Part shown: positions 10,741-21,286 of the stretch, piece by piece
How positions within the stretch are numbered: position 1 is the first letter of the stretch
Layout: every line of letters begins with the position of its first letter
Assembly: GCA_028554755.1 (NCBI GenBank)
Contig: JAPTOF010000031.1
Span: 1,093,501 to 1,157,500, forward strand
Length of the DNA: 64,000 nt
Origin: Cordia subcordata
Taxonomy: Eukaryota > Streptophyta > Magnoliopsida > Boraginales > Cordiaceae
Direction: 5' to 3'
The notes under the pieces: model-generated
What the model saw: only the letters and a program-made list of their open reading frames with translations
Databases searched by the model: none
Told to the model about the DNA's origin: nothing
Position numbers and translations under genes: made by a program

Positions 10741-11795
10741 AAGTAATTTACACATCTGAGGTTGTCCTGCTTATGTGCTGACTAGCTCTGCTACAAAGTA
10801 GGAATCGATGTGGAAAATATGCAATTTCATTGAGTATTCTTAAGGAACTAGTGGTGGGATCTTATATAATCTCAAGGAGAAAAAGACGCTTATTCGCACC
10901 CATGCTAGTTACTTGGAAGATGATATGGTTATCCCGAAGACACTAGAATTTGGAATTACTCTTAAAGAGATTTCTGATAAGTCTCCAAAAGCACCTGTTG
11001 ATATGGAGAAGTAAAAGCAACCAGTTGCTACTAGTACACCAGAGCCTCGTCATAGTTGAAGGATTTCGAGGTAGCCCGATAGATACTATGGGGAGTACTT
11101 GGAGACTTCTAAAGAAGATCAGGTTGAGGATCTTACTAGTGACGATAAAGCATTTTCGACATAGATGCTAACTAGTGGCGCAAGCCAATGGATTCTGAGT
11201 TGGAGTCTATGTACTCTAATGGTGTCTAAGAGCTTGTAGAAGCACCTAAAGGGGTAAAACCTATGGGGTACAAGTGGATCTACAAGAGGAAGAGAGGTGT
11301 TGATGGAAAGGTTGAAACTTTCAAAGCTAGATTGGTTGCCAAAAGTTATACCCAAAGGAAGGTATCGATTACGAGGAGAGCTTCTCACCAATAGTCATGT
11401 TTAAGTCCACCAAGATATTCCTTGCCATCGCTTGTCATTATAACTACAACATATGGAAAATTGATGTCAAGATAGCTTTTCTTAATAGGGAGCTTGACGA
11501 GACCATTTATATGGCCGAGCAAGATGGATACATTGTAGTAGGCTAGGAAAATATGGTGCGCAACCTTAAGAAGTCTATTTAAGGGCTTAAGCAAGCATCT
11601 AGAGCATGGAACATCAAGTTTGATCATGCTGTCAAGTCCTTTGGCTTTAAGCAAAACATTGATGAGTCATGTGTGTACAAGAGGTACAATGAAAAATACT
11701 GTAGCTTTCCTCGTTCTGTATGTGGATGACATCTTGTTGATTGGGAATGATATAGGGATGCTTTCATCCATAAAGATTTGGTTATCTTCTCTAAA
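10741..11795 (+). pseudogene. Copia B reverse transcriptase (5' part), degraded
   Basis: RT copies element RNA into DNA. Pieces visible across frames include KWIYKRKRGVDGKVETFKARLVAKSYTQ, LNRELDETIYMAEQDGYI, SI.GLKQASRAWNIKFDHAVKSFGF and the active-site block VAFLVLYVDDILLIGNDIGMLSSIKIW (about 11700-11785). Just after this the sequence switches to integrase C-terminal sequence of a second copy near 11795. The thumb region and RNase H are therefore absent. Confidence 0.75.
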
Positions 11796-11854
11796 TTTGG
11801 AACGATCAAAGTCAGTGCCTAGGATACCTCAAGAGATGTGAACAAGGTATAAGC

Positions 11855-13717
11855 TATTAGGATTAGTATGCCCTAAAGCTTACTTGTATATAACATTTTG
11901 GATGTTAAACAATGTATAATCATTTTGTTAAATGGCATTATGAGTTCTTTACATATTATCTCTGGTATGTTTTATTGATGTATGTATAAAGGTCCCTTGA
12001 CTTGAACTAATGACTTGGGTGCGCAGCGAGGCTGGACGCATAGTAGGTCCAAGTCTAGACTTAGTCACATCATAAATTGAGTCCGTAACCGAATGGTAGT
12101 GTTGGGCACTCTACCAGAATAAGGTTATATTGAGCAAGTCTCCTTGTTAAGGGTGATCTACCTAGGTCATTGGAGGACTTTCCGGATTTGTCTCAATAGT
12201 ACGTGTGTCACGTATTTGACAGGACCATTGTGAGTATGCTTTCTAGAGACATATGGTCAAATAAAGAAAACAAGATATTCATTGCTACTAAGTGATCAGT
12301 ATTATTAATCTTGAGCATATGTGGAGGAACTAATGAAGTTAAGGTTTGGTACTTTGATTCACTGTAGGTGAGATTTTACTTTATTAGGATCAACAGCCTT
12401 ATGCATTGATTGCTAAGTTCTAATTAATTGGAACATGCATATGCAATGTGGAATCTATGTGCCCTCTTTGGGATTGTCCATATTTATCATCCGAATCTAG
12501 ATCTAGTGATACTACCTTTATAGGTGTATCGGTCATATGGCTTGAGGGTCGCTCCCGAGATCAAGAGATTCTATGACCAAGGATGGTTGGCAATAGGACA
12601 AGAAACCCAACGGAAAAAGATACAACTAAGGAGGTAATAGTACACAGGCCAAAGGACCGGCCTTAGCTGTGGGTATACATAGAGGGGCATTATGGTCGGT
12701 TATTTAGTAGGTCAAAGACAAAGTTCAGATTCTTTTGTGACAAGCTTTTGGGTAATAGAAATTATTCTTGGAGTGCAACTTTGATCTTATGGTGGAATAG
12801 ATCGGAGTTAAAAATAATTATTATTATGTCGCCGCCTAGATTGGGCAAGAACATTTTTTATTATTTTTGGAAGCCAAGGTTAATTGTGTCTTCTTGGTCC
12901 CTTCGTTAGTTGAAATAACTTTGAGAGAGTAATCTTGAAAGAGCAAATTCCATATTGTGGTAGTTGCCTTATTGGACCAAAGCTTGGAATTGGGTTTGGG
13001 CTTTCTTTAGAGTCCAAGATAACCTAATTGGGCTTGGATGGTTTCTTATTGGGCTTGGGCCTCCACATGGATTATGGACTATGTGTTAGGCTTGGATTGT
13101 GGGCTTCGCCCAATCTTCCAAGACATGTGCTAGAAAGTTGCTACAAGAAAAATTCAAATTGTACAAGTAACTTCCATGACATGTGACAAACATTTATTGT
13201 TAAGAAAAAGTTCCCCACATGAAAAGTCTACAAGGTTTAGGTGCCAAACTTTTTCTATAAATAGGCAAGACCTTAAACCATTTCTAACATCCAAAAATTT
13301 TGTAGTTGATCCCTTCCATTTTGGCAAGAGAATACTACAACACATAGTACACACTTATTGTGTGGTTTTTTTACTCTAGATTTTCAAGAGCATATTACTT
13401 TGCTTCTTCCCACACAAGAGGCTATTCTCTCCAGAAAAGTCTCTTTAACCATAGGGAAGAAGACTAGGGAGTTGCATATTGCGAGACCCTTATAGTAAAA
13501 ATTTTTTTGGTGGCCTTGTTCGTGAGCAGGAACAAAGCTCGTGACAGTTAGCTTCATCAAAGGCCCCACACTTCAAGAGGTTAGCTTTACATATTTTGGA
13601 AATAGTAGTTATGTTCTATATGTTCTTAAGCATGTTCTGGTGTGTGTTATGTGGTTATTTTATTTTCCTAGCATGTTTTCTTGGTAGTATTTTTGAAAAT
13701 ATATTATCAATCGTACA
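11855..13717 (+). repeat. Copia A 5' LTR
   Basis: It starts TATTAGGATTAGTATGCCC, where the usual TG is TA (compare tgttaggattagtgtgccc at 17222), and ends aatcgtaca. It is colinear with the solo LTR and the 3' LTR. Shared blocks include cgtgtgtcacgtatt (about 12200), gatctagtgatactac (about 12500), a TATA box at 13256 and ttcttcccacacaagagg (about 13406). It carries the element's promoter and terminator. Short open frames inside it are not genes. Confidence 0.9.
13256..13265 (+). promoter_or_regulatory. TATA box of copia A 5' LTR
   Basis: TATAAATAGG in ctttttctataaataggcaagacc. It is conserved at 33672-33681 in the 3' LTR and 29851-29860 in the solo LTR, which makes it the likely core promoter. 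Confidence 0.7.
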
Positions 13718-13719
13718 AT

Positions 13720-13731
13720 TGGTATCAGAGC
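13720..13731 (+). other. Copia A primer binding site (tRNA-iMet)
   Basis: TGGTATCAGAGC, three bases after the LTR end. It is the perfect complement of the 3' end of plant initiator tRNA-Met and the standard minus-strand primer site of plant copia elements. Confidence 0.95.
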
Positions 13732-15317
13732 TTAGGCTCACACACAACATGCTTAGACTATGCAAGAATATTGTATTTGTATAAATATGTTAGTCATCTT
13801 GTGAGTGGCAAGATTAGGAAATCTTGTGTTGCATATACTTGTGGTTTTATGCTTGTATGTGCGGGTAATATAAAATCCCCTTGATGGTTTGTATGTATGC
13901 CTGATTGATTTTTATGTACGGCCAACAAAGGTTGGCCATAGGCGATTTCATGTATAAATATTTATGGTTATTGCTTGTAGTTTCATTTAAAAGAGGCATA
14001 GAATATTTTGATATCCTTGTAATGTTTCTTTATGAAGCTTGTGTTAGTAATAGCAAAGTGTATTATTATAATCTTTAAATACCAAGAGAAAAGAAAACAA
14101 GAAAACAGCATGGAGGAACACTCTGCTGGCCGAGCTTGCTGGTCGACCGACTTCTACTGACGGATGACCGACTAAGGCAAAAAAAAGCAATTAAGTGTGA
14201 TGTTTTGTTGAAGATTGCAGGGAGCCATCATAGAGAGATTTTTAATGTATTTTGGTGGATATTTATAATGCATTGACACATGTTTTAACATATTTGCATA
14301 AGCATAAACATGATTACCACCTAGAAATATGCCCACGCATTAGGTTTTTAAAATTGGCCAATCCTATGTGTTAATTTCTCAGAGATAGTTAAGTTCATTT
14401 AAAAGAGATTGGCTTAGACAAGATAATTGTAAGCAATTATGTCTAAAGATGCCATGCAATCTCATGACAAAAATGAAAAACTTAACTTGAGATTTAAAAT
14501 ATGACAACCTAAGGGTCCATACACCCATATTTAGGTAAGTAATCTATTATGGTATTGCAATGTTTTAGGAATACAAAGGGGATTCGCAAAAACCAAAGTT
14601 TTTCGCAAATCTAAAGTGTGTTATAGATCTAAAACAAAAAGTGAGAATATCAAAAATAGAGAAAACCCTTATATTAAAATATTGAATGGGAGAGGGGACT
14701 GGAAATACCCCATGGCTTTCCATATCCGATTCATGCTAATGGTAAATGTCATTAACTTCTTCATCGGAGGGTGACACTTTATCAAGATTTAGCAAGGTGA
14801 ATTTAAAATGTTTATTCAAAAAGGGTGTTAGTGAGTTTGGCCATCCTATTGGTGGAATTCTTCACTAAAGATCGCCTCACACAACATTGATTAAAGTCAC
14901 TACCCCATCGAAGGGCTTAAATCAAGAATGTTATGGTGAATGAACATAAGGAATAGGTATACACTCAACTTAAATGGTAGGTTCGGCTATCCCAGCGATA
15001 GAGTTCGCCATCGGATTTTAGAAGCCAAACGAAACAATGATTGAATTATTCAAATTGGAACATATTCAGATAATTGTCAATTCAAATAAGCGGTGGCGCT
15101 TAACTTAATGTTCGTAAGTATGGCCATCCCATTGGTGGAGTTCTTGTGAGGACGTTGAGACACTGTTACATCGAGTAGTTTAAGGGTTAATCTACTCAAA
15201 GGCAAATGATGTAAAAGTACTTGTATGTTTTATTTCCAAAGATAGCATATATATTATACATGCATCAATTCCATACTCATAAAATACTTATGATTATATT
15301 GTTGTATATCTAGAAAA
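13732..15317 (+). other. Copia A leader (5' untranslated region)
   Basis: A leader of about 1.6 kb between primer site and gag, as in BARE-1. It contains a 7-bp stem hairpin, GGCCAAC-aaag-GTTGGCC, at 13920-13937 and a GTCGACC-type cluster at about 14120-14175 (ctggtcgaccgac). A long region (14580-15180) has repeated phrases such as ttggccatcccattggtggag. It probably holds RNA packaging and dimerisation signals, which is inferred from the family. Small open frames here are not conserved. Confidence 0.7.
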
Positions 15318-16040
15318 ATGTCTTCGTTCAGTCCACTAGCTACAATTCTCAAAGAGCACAAGCCCACTGGACCGAATTTTGTGGACTAGGAACGAAACAT
15401 GGACATAGTACTCACCACAGAAGAGTACAAGTATGTCTTAACAACTCCTTGTCCTGTTGTGAGGGCAAACTCTTCTGAAACCCAAAGAGATGCTGAGGCA
15501 AAATGGAAGAAGGCCAATAGTATGGCCAAGTGCTATATGATGGCTTCTATGTCAGATATTTTGCAGAGCAAGCATCATCATATGGAAACTGCAAAAGAAA
15601 TCATGACCTCACTGTCTCGTATGTTTGGCGATAAGAGTAAACCCACAAGGCAAGGTGCTTTTAGAGAAATTATGAATCAAAGGATGGCAAAAAGAGCATC
15701 TGTCAGAGAGCATATGCTCAAAATGATGGATTATTTCAATACTGCCAAGATCCTAGGGGCAAACATAGATGAACAGTCAAAAGTAGACATGATTTTGGAG
15801 ACTCTACCACCATCTTACACCCAGTTTATGCTTAATTATGATATTCATCCACTTTTGGACTTAACCTGAAAGGAAAGAAGTTCAAAGGAAAAGGGAAGCA
15901 AAAACGTGGTCAAGGGAAAAAGAAGAAAAATGGTGAACAGCCCAAACATTAACAGGTGAAAAGCCTAAGGGCAAATATTTTAAGTGTGGCCAGAAAGGGC
16001 ACTGGAAAAGGGATTGCCCGAAGTACTTGGCATGAGGCCA
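15318..16040 (+). pseudogene. Copia A gag, one early stop and an internal deletion
   Basis: The start at 15318 reads SSFSPLATILKEHKPTGPNFVD, then TAG at 15387 in place of the Trp of copia B (FVDWKRN). From 15390 the frame is open for about 160 codons: ERNMDIVLTTEEYKYVLT, KWKKANSMAKCYMMASMSDILQ, MTSLSRMFGDKSKPTRQGAFREIMNQRM, VREHMLKMMDYFNTAKILGANID and DMILETLPPSYTQFMLNYD. This is the copia Gag (UBN2-like) core. It stops at 15869, then a basic region leads to a zinc knuckle, KYFKCGQKGHWKRDCPK, in another frame with the first Cys changed to Tyr. Confidence 0.85.
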
Positions 16041-16510
16041 GATAGGTACACCTCTTTTGTTCTACATTGAAACTTGTTTAATGGTTGATTCTACTGATTT
16101 TTGGATTGTAGACTCTGGAGCCACTAACTATATTTGCAATTCTTTGCATTGGTTTTAGGAAATGAAGGAACTAGCTAAAGGGGAATTTGCTCTGGGGATG
16201 GGTAATGGAGCAAAAGTATGGGCTTTGCAGTGGAAGGAATGTGCTTAAATTTTCCATGTAATAGGAAGTTATTTTTTAACAACGTTTATTATGTTCCGGA
16301 TGTACATAAAAACCTTATTTCTATTTCATAATTAATATTAGATGGTTTTTGCATTAATTTCCATTCTGGTGTTAATATCAGTAGAGATAGAAATATTATT
16401 TGTTCCGACAGCATGCATGATAACTTGGTCTATATAAAACCTATTACAAACTCACTGCATAATACAGAACAAACTAATTCCCAAAAAAGGAAGGTTTCTT
16501 TGACCAATGA
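16041..16510 (+). pseudogene. Copia A protease region
   Basis: FWIVDSGATNYICNSLHWF at about 16100-16158 has the aspartic protease DSG. It is followed by a TAG (CAG or TGG origin), then fragments such as GEFALGMGNGAKV and NPCNRKLFFNNVYYVPDVHKNLIS in shifting frames, and the pre-integrase lead-in. It cannot be translated as one protein. Confidence 0.75.
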
Positions 16511-17221
16511 TACTTATGTTTGACACCTATGCTTAGGAAATATTAGTCTAGAGCAAATTCGAAGATTAGTCGAGGATGGGCATCTTAGCTCATTAGATCT
16601 CGAAGAACTACCTCCGTGTGAATCTTGTCTCAAAGGAAAGATGACCAAACGGTCATTTTCTTCTAAAGGAGAAAGGGCCAAAGAAGTATTGGAATTGGTT
16701 CATACCGATATGTGTGGTCCTATGAGCAAACCAGCACAAGGAGGTTACAAGTATTTCATTACTTTTACTAATGATTACTCTAGGTATGGATATGTATATC
16801 TGATGCAACGCAAGTCTGAATCCTTTGAGAAATTCAAAGAGTTCAAGGCTGAAGTGGAGCGGAAATTAGATAAACGTATCAAAGCCCTTCAGTCTGATCG
16901 GGGTGGCGAATACCTCTTAGGTGAGTTCAGAGACTATCTTACACAAGAAGGGATTGTGTCTCAATTGACTACACCAGGGACTCCCAAGCAAAATGGTATA
17001 GCAGAGAGAAGAAATCATACCCTATTAGATATGGTTACGTCAATGATGAGTCATGCATCATTACCTTTATCTTTTTGGGGATATTCCCTCGAGACAGCAG
17101 CATACATCTTGAACTTGGTAACATCTAAATCAATACATAGGACACCACAAGAAATGTAGACCGAGCGTAAGCCTAGTTTAAATCATCTCCACATTTGGAG
17201 TTGTCTAGCTTATGTACTTAA
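16511..17221 (+). pseudogene. Copia A integrase, catalytic core intact but interrupted
   Basis: A zinc-finger-like region reads CHLCLGNISLEQIRRLVEDGHLSSLDLEELPPCESCLKGK, in which the first Trp is TGA. The open core at 16641-17159 carries LVHTDMCGPMSKPAQGGYKYFITFTNDYSRYGYVYLM, ALQSDRGGEYLLGEF and GTPKQNGIAERRNHTLLD, so the D, D and E catalytic residues are all visible, followed by LPLSFWGYSLETAAYILN. TAG at 17157 replaces the Trp of the QEMW motif. A solo LTR enters at 17222 between LNDL-like residues, and the coding sequence resumes at 30336. Confidence 0.9.
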
Positions 17222-17958
17222 TGTTAGGATTAGTGTGCCCTAAAGCTCACTTGTACATGACATTTTGGATGCTAAACAATGTATAATCATCTTTGTTATA
17301 TGGCATTATGAGTTTCTTACATATTATCTCTGTTATGTTTTATTGATGCATGTGTAAAGGCCCCTTGACTTGAACTAATGACTTGGGTGCGCAGTGAGGC
17401 TGGACGCACAGTAGGTCCAGGTCTAGATTTAGTCACTTCATAAATTGAATCCATAACCGAATAGTAGTGTTGGACACTCTACTGGGATAAGGTTATATTG
17501 TGCAAGTCTTCTCTTTGAGGGTGATCTACCTAAGTCATTGGAGGACTTTCTGGATTTGTCTTAATAGTACGTGTGTCACGTATTGGTTAGGACCATTGTG
17601 AGTATGTTTTCTAGAGACGTACTATCAAAGAAAGAAAACAAGACACTCACTGCTACTAAATGATCATTGCTCTTAATCTTGAGTATATGTGGATGAACTA
17701 ATGAAGATAGGGTTTAGTACTTTGATTCACTGTGGGTGAGATCTTACTTTATTAGGATCAACAGCCTTGTGCATTGAGTGCTAATTTCTAATAAATTGGA
17801 ACATGCATATGCAAAATGGAATCTATGTGCCCCATTTGGGATTGTCCAAATTTATCATCCGAATCTAGATCTAGTGACACTACCCTTATAGGTGTGTTGG
17901 TTATATGGCTTGAGGATCGCTCCCGAGATCAAGAGATACCGTGACCAAGGATGATTAG

Positions 17959-19845
17959 TGATGTGTTGTGTTTTTATGTGTGTTTGCATTATCATTTACC
18001 TATATTTTAGAGGTGTTGAGTGCTCATAATGATGCATTACTATAGTGCTTTTGATCAGAATAGGCTTAAGCATAAATAAATGTACATATCGAGTTTAAGA
18101 GACAAATTGCTACACTAATTGCTTATTTTCAATGATTTAGGTGAACTTTGGGTTAAGATCGAGATTGGACGATGAAAGGTGATGAAGATTGGAAATGCAC
18201 GGGTCTAAGAGAGAGGACCAGAGGCCAAAAAGACAAAGAATGGAGAAAGAAAGTCAGCCAAACGGCCAAGGAAAAAAGAGCAGGTCGACCGGCCACTCTA
18301 GAGAGGTGCCAAAAATAGCCGGACGACCACCCCTCCAGAGCCGGTCGACCGGCTAGGTCGACCAGCCAGTCCAGAGAGCATCATTAAAAAGTCGGTCGAG
18401 CTAGGTCCAGAGGCCGATCAACCGTCTGCTGAGAACATATAAATAGGGCCCGATTCTACAAAAAAAAAAAAGGAGGACTATTTGGAAGATTAACACATAC
18501 TTCATACCTAAAATTCTCACACACTTAACCCTAGATCCCACCCACTTCACACACACTTTTCACACATTTCTCACTAAGAACCAAGCTTGATTTGGAGGGT
18601 TCAAACATTTTGGAACCAAGTTTGCTAAAAAGTTTTATACAAGATTAGCTAGGATGAAAGGGAAGCTTCATTTTTTCTCTTTCATTGTATTTCCTATTAT
18701 GATTGAGTAGACTTGTGTAGGGTGATTTAACTTATGTAATGGGTTAACTATATACTCTTATGATATGGGATATGATGGCTATATATATATATACATGTTT
18801 CGAATTGTCTTGTTCAAATGGGTATTTTTTCATTCATGTATAAGTGTTTGATAAAATGCCTAGATGAGTAACATGTGTATAAATTGAAGTTTGTTTGTTA
18901 CTAAACACATCTAATCCATGTTATAATCATGTCTATGTGTTTATATGTGGATGCTCTGAAGTGGGTAATGCTTTTATTCATGTCTATATGTATATTTGCA
19001 TGCCTAGTAACGAGCATAACTTCAATAATGCATACGTGTTGGTTGTTAATTATTTTTAATGGTGTGAACTGAACATGACGATGTTTGGTAGTTGAATAGG
19101 TTCCATTATTCATGCACACCTTGACCTTGAACATGTATGAACGCACTAGCAAGTCAAATCCTGCTGTAGTGACCTTAGAATGACGAAGTATAATTTAGGG
19201 CTAGTCTCGGCTGAGTCTCCTTTGGCTTTAAATCCAGCCAATAGGTTTTCGGATAGGTTTAATCGACCTTAGCAACACTAGGTCTTGGCTTTAAATCCAT
19301 CCAAAGGTTTAGGTACTAAGGTAGGTTCATTCTAAGCCACCTGGGAAGTTAGTTAGTCACTCTTGAGGCCCTAGGTCATAAGGACCACGTCGTAGCTCTA
19401 GGAGGCGCCGTCTAGGAACGGACCCATACCGAGTCCTAGGGGAAAATTAGGACACTAACTAGCAACCTAGTTAAGAGCACTCATGATAGTTAGCTATCAT
19501 CCCTTAATCCCATAGCATTTGAGTATAGAATTACCCATTCATAAGTCGAAGTCACCTTAACCCCTTCTTAAGTGTTAGTTCCCTCTTGACCAACTTGTGC
19601 TCCCATTTTTCATATTCATAGTGTAGTTTTATTTCCTTTACCTAGAGCTCCCGATAATCCAAAACCCCAAAGAAATTATGTCTAGTCTAGATCTTTCTTT
19701 TTGGCACTTTCTAGAACACCAAGCATAGAATTCACCCACATTATTCACGCCTCCCTCTGGTTCGACACCTGCACTTGTATACACTATATTGCATGATCCA
19801 TACGCTTGCGGGTCTTTTAGAGCTTGCGCTCGAAAGTCGACACCA
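17959..19845 (+). repeat. G1 5' LTR
   Basis: It starts tgatgtgttgtg and ends tcgacacca, 1887 bp. Upstream of the TATA box (18438-18447) is a GTCGACC palindrome array (18255-18430). A TA run lies at 18779-18794. It is colinear with the 3' LTR, which carries an extra 30-bp duplication. The minus-strand open frame at 18901-19152 recurs at 28222-28473 simply because the LTRs are repeats. Confidence 0.92.
18255..18447 (+). promoter_or_regulatory. GTCGACC palindrome array and TATA box in G1 5' LTR
   Basis: Motifs are caggtcgaccggcc (18281), agccggtcgaccggctaggtcgaccagcc (18339), gtcggtcgag (18391) and gaccaccc/ggacgacc variants (18321). TATAAATAGG follows at 18438-18447. The layout suggests promoter-proximal repeats. 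The 3' LTR has the same array at 27545-27720 and TATA at 27733-27742. A regulatory role is inferred. Confidence 0.5.
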
Positions 19846-19851
19846 AGTTCT

Positions 19852-19869
19852 TGGCGCCTTTACCAGGGA
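19852..19869 (+). other. G1 primer binding site, tRNA-Asp type
   Basis: tggcgcctttaccaggga lies six bases after the LTR. The plant tRNA-Asp complement is TGGCGCCGTTGCCGGGGA, so several bases have changed. The G2 copy at 38203 (tggcaccgttgccagg) supports the assignment. This primer is typical of Athila and related gypsy elements. Confidence 0.8.
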
Positions 19870-19943
19870 GGCACGGTGATTTGTATTCTTTGCTTGTGTG
19901 TTTTCGTAGTTGTTTCATTAGTTTTTCTTGGTTTTTCTTTATA

Positions 19944-19945
<2 letters not shown>

Positions 19946-19970
<25 letters not shown>
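19946..19970 (+). repeat. (TTTA)n short tandem repeat
   Basis: Run of tttatttatttatttattt in the G1 leader, between primer site and gag. Confidence 0.85.
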
Positions 19971-19974
<4 letters not shown>

Positions 19975-20107
19975 GCTTATCTTGTTTATTGTTCATATTA
20001 TCTTGCTTTAGTTTTTGTTTATCTATTTTAGCTTTTGTCGTTGTTTTTAATAGACTCTTTAGGATTATGGTTTATTTGCTGTAGATTTAGGAATACTAAA
20101 GTTTTCG

Positions 20108-21286
20108 GGGAATGAAGTGGCTGGAGTTAGGATAGATTGTGCATGCTTGGTAGGAGATCCCTTAGAAATCCCCTAGTTCCTCTTAATCCCGAACCCAATA
20201 GAATTGCTAGACATTTCAAGAATTTAGGAGATCTTCTTGAGGAGGTGACCGATCCCAATCATCCTCTTAATCCTCCCAATCCCCCGATGAATCCCATTCC
20301 ACCTCATGATCACATTGGGCATCAAGCCTAAGCTCATTTTAGACGAGAGCCCCGTAGACCAGATCTACCCATAGATGAGGGACCCACTCTTAGGCAATTC
20401 TTTCTCCCCGAAGCCTTTGAGCCCAATTTGGCTATTCAAATTCCGGGTTTGGGGGAGACGAACTTCGAGATTAAGCCTAATATGTTGGCTATGCTTCTCT
20501 CCTTCTACGGGAGAAGCAATGAGAGTCCTTTAGCTCATATCACTGATTTTGTTGAGATGAGTTCCACTCTCCATGTCCCCAATGTCTCTCAAGAGGTCAT
20601 ACGTCTAAGATTGTTTCCTTTCTCTTAAGAACAAGGCTAGGACTTGGTTGCATTCCTTACCCAATGGTTGCATTACTATATAGGCTGATCTTCAATCTAA
20701 GTTCTTCCAAAAATTTTATCCCATGGCCAAGACGGCCTACCTTAGGACCGCCATTATGACTTTCTCCCAACATGACCTAGAATCTTTTCATGAGGCTTGG
20801 GAGAGGTTCAAGGATCTTCTTAAACAATGTCCACACCATGGGTACGACAATCATGACCTAATGCAATACTTCTTTCGAGGCTTAAATGAACAAAATAGGA
20901 TGATGGTTAATGCCGCCTCCGGTGGTGGCTTCTATCTTTTGAGACCGACCGAGGCATGGGAGAAAATAGAAATGATGGCTGAAAATTCTTTTCAAAATTT
21001 TGCAATGGAAAGGTCTAGTCGGGGAGGCAACAAGAGAAGTGTTAGTGAGGTTGGAGTTTCTTTAGACTTACCCGCTAAGGTTGAGGCTTTGACAAATAAA
21101 CTAGATCAATTCATTTCTTTGTCCATTTCATCCCAAGGTCATAGGACTAGTTCTTTAGGTTCTTCCTCCGCCCCTTTAGTTGTTCAAGTTTGGGCATTGT
21201 GCTCCAAGTCATCTCATGAGACCATAGCTTGCCCTTTAGCATCCCAATTTTCTGAATTCATGAAAGAGCAAGTGTGTGCCACATAA
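20108..21286 (+). pseudogene. G1 gag, with frameshift and stops
   Basis: The N-terminal part reads MLGRRSLRNPLVPLNPEPNRIARHFKNLG and a Pro/Asn-rich stretch. The retrotransposon gag domain follows: FEIKPNMLAMLLSFYGRSNESPLAHITDF, a frameshift near 20625, then LHSLPNGCI, a TAG near 20683 and MAKTAYLRTAIMTFSQHDLESFHEAWERFKDLLKQCPHHG with NGL-like FFRGLNEQNR. The knuckle region reads VWALCSKSSHETIACP. In G2 the same place is CALCFESSHETVVC (CX2CX4HX4C), so G1 lost the first Cys. The reading frame ends with TAA at 21284. Confidence 0.9.

Larger units (their letters stand above)
7441..11795 (+). mobile_element. Copia B: decayed BARE-1/Angela-type element, 5' LTR missing
   Basis: It holds leader (7441-8885), gag (8886 to about 9700), protease (about 9740-9990), integrase (about 9994-10740) and RT up to and just past the active site (about 10740-11795), all plus strand and in normal copia order. 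Each block matches copia A. It is riddled with stops and frameshifts. The 5' LTR is absent because the Sirevirus-type LTR abuts the leader at 7440. At 11795 the RT runs into a second copy of the integrase C-terminus (copia C). Confidence 0.8.
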
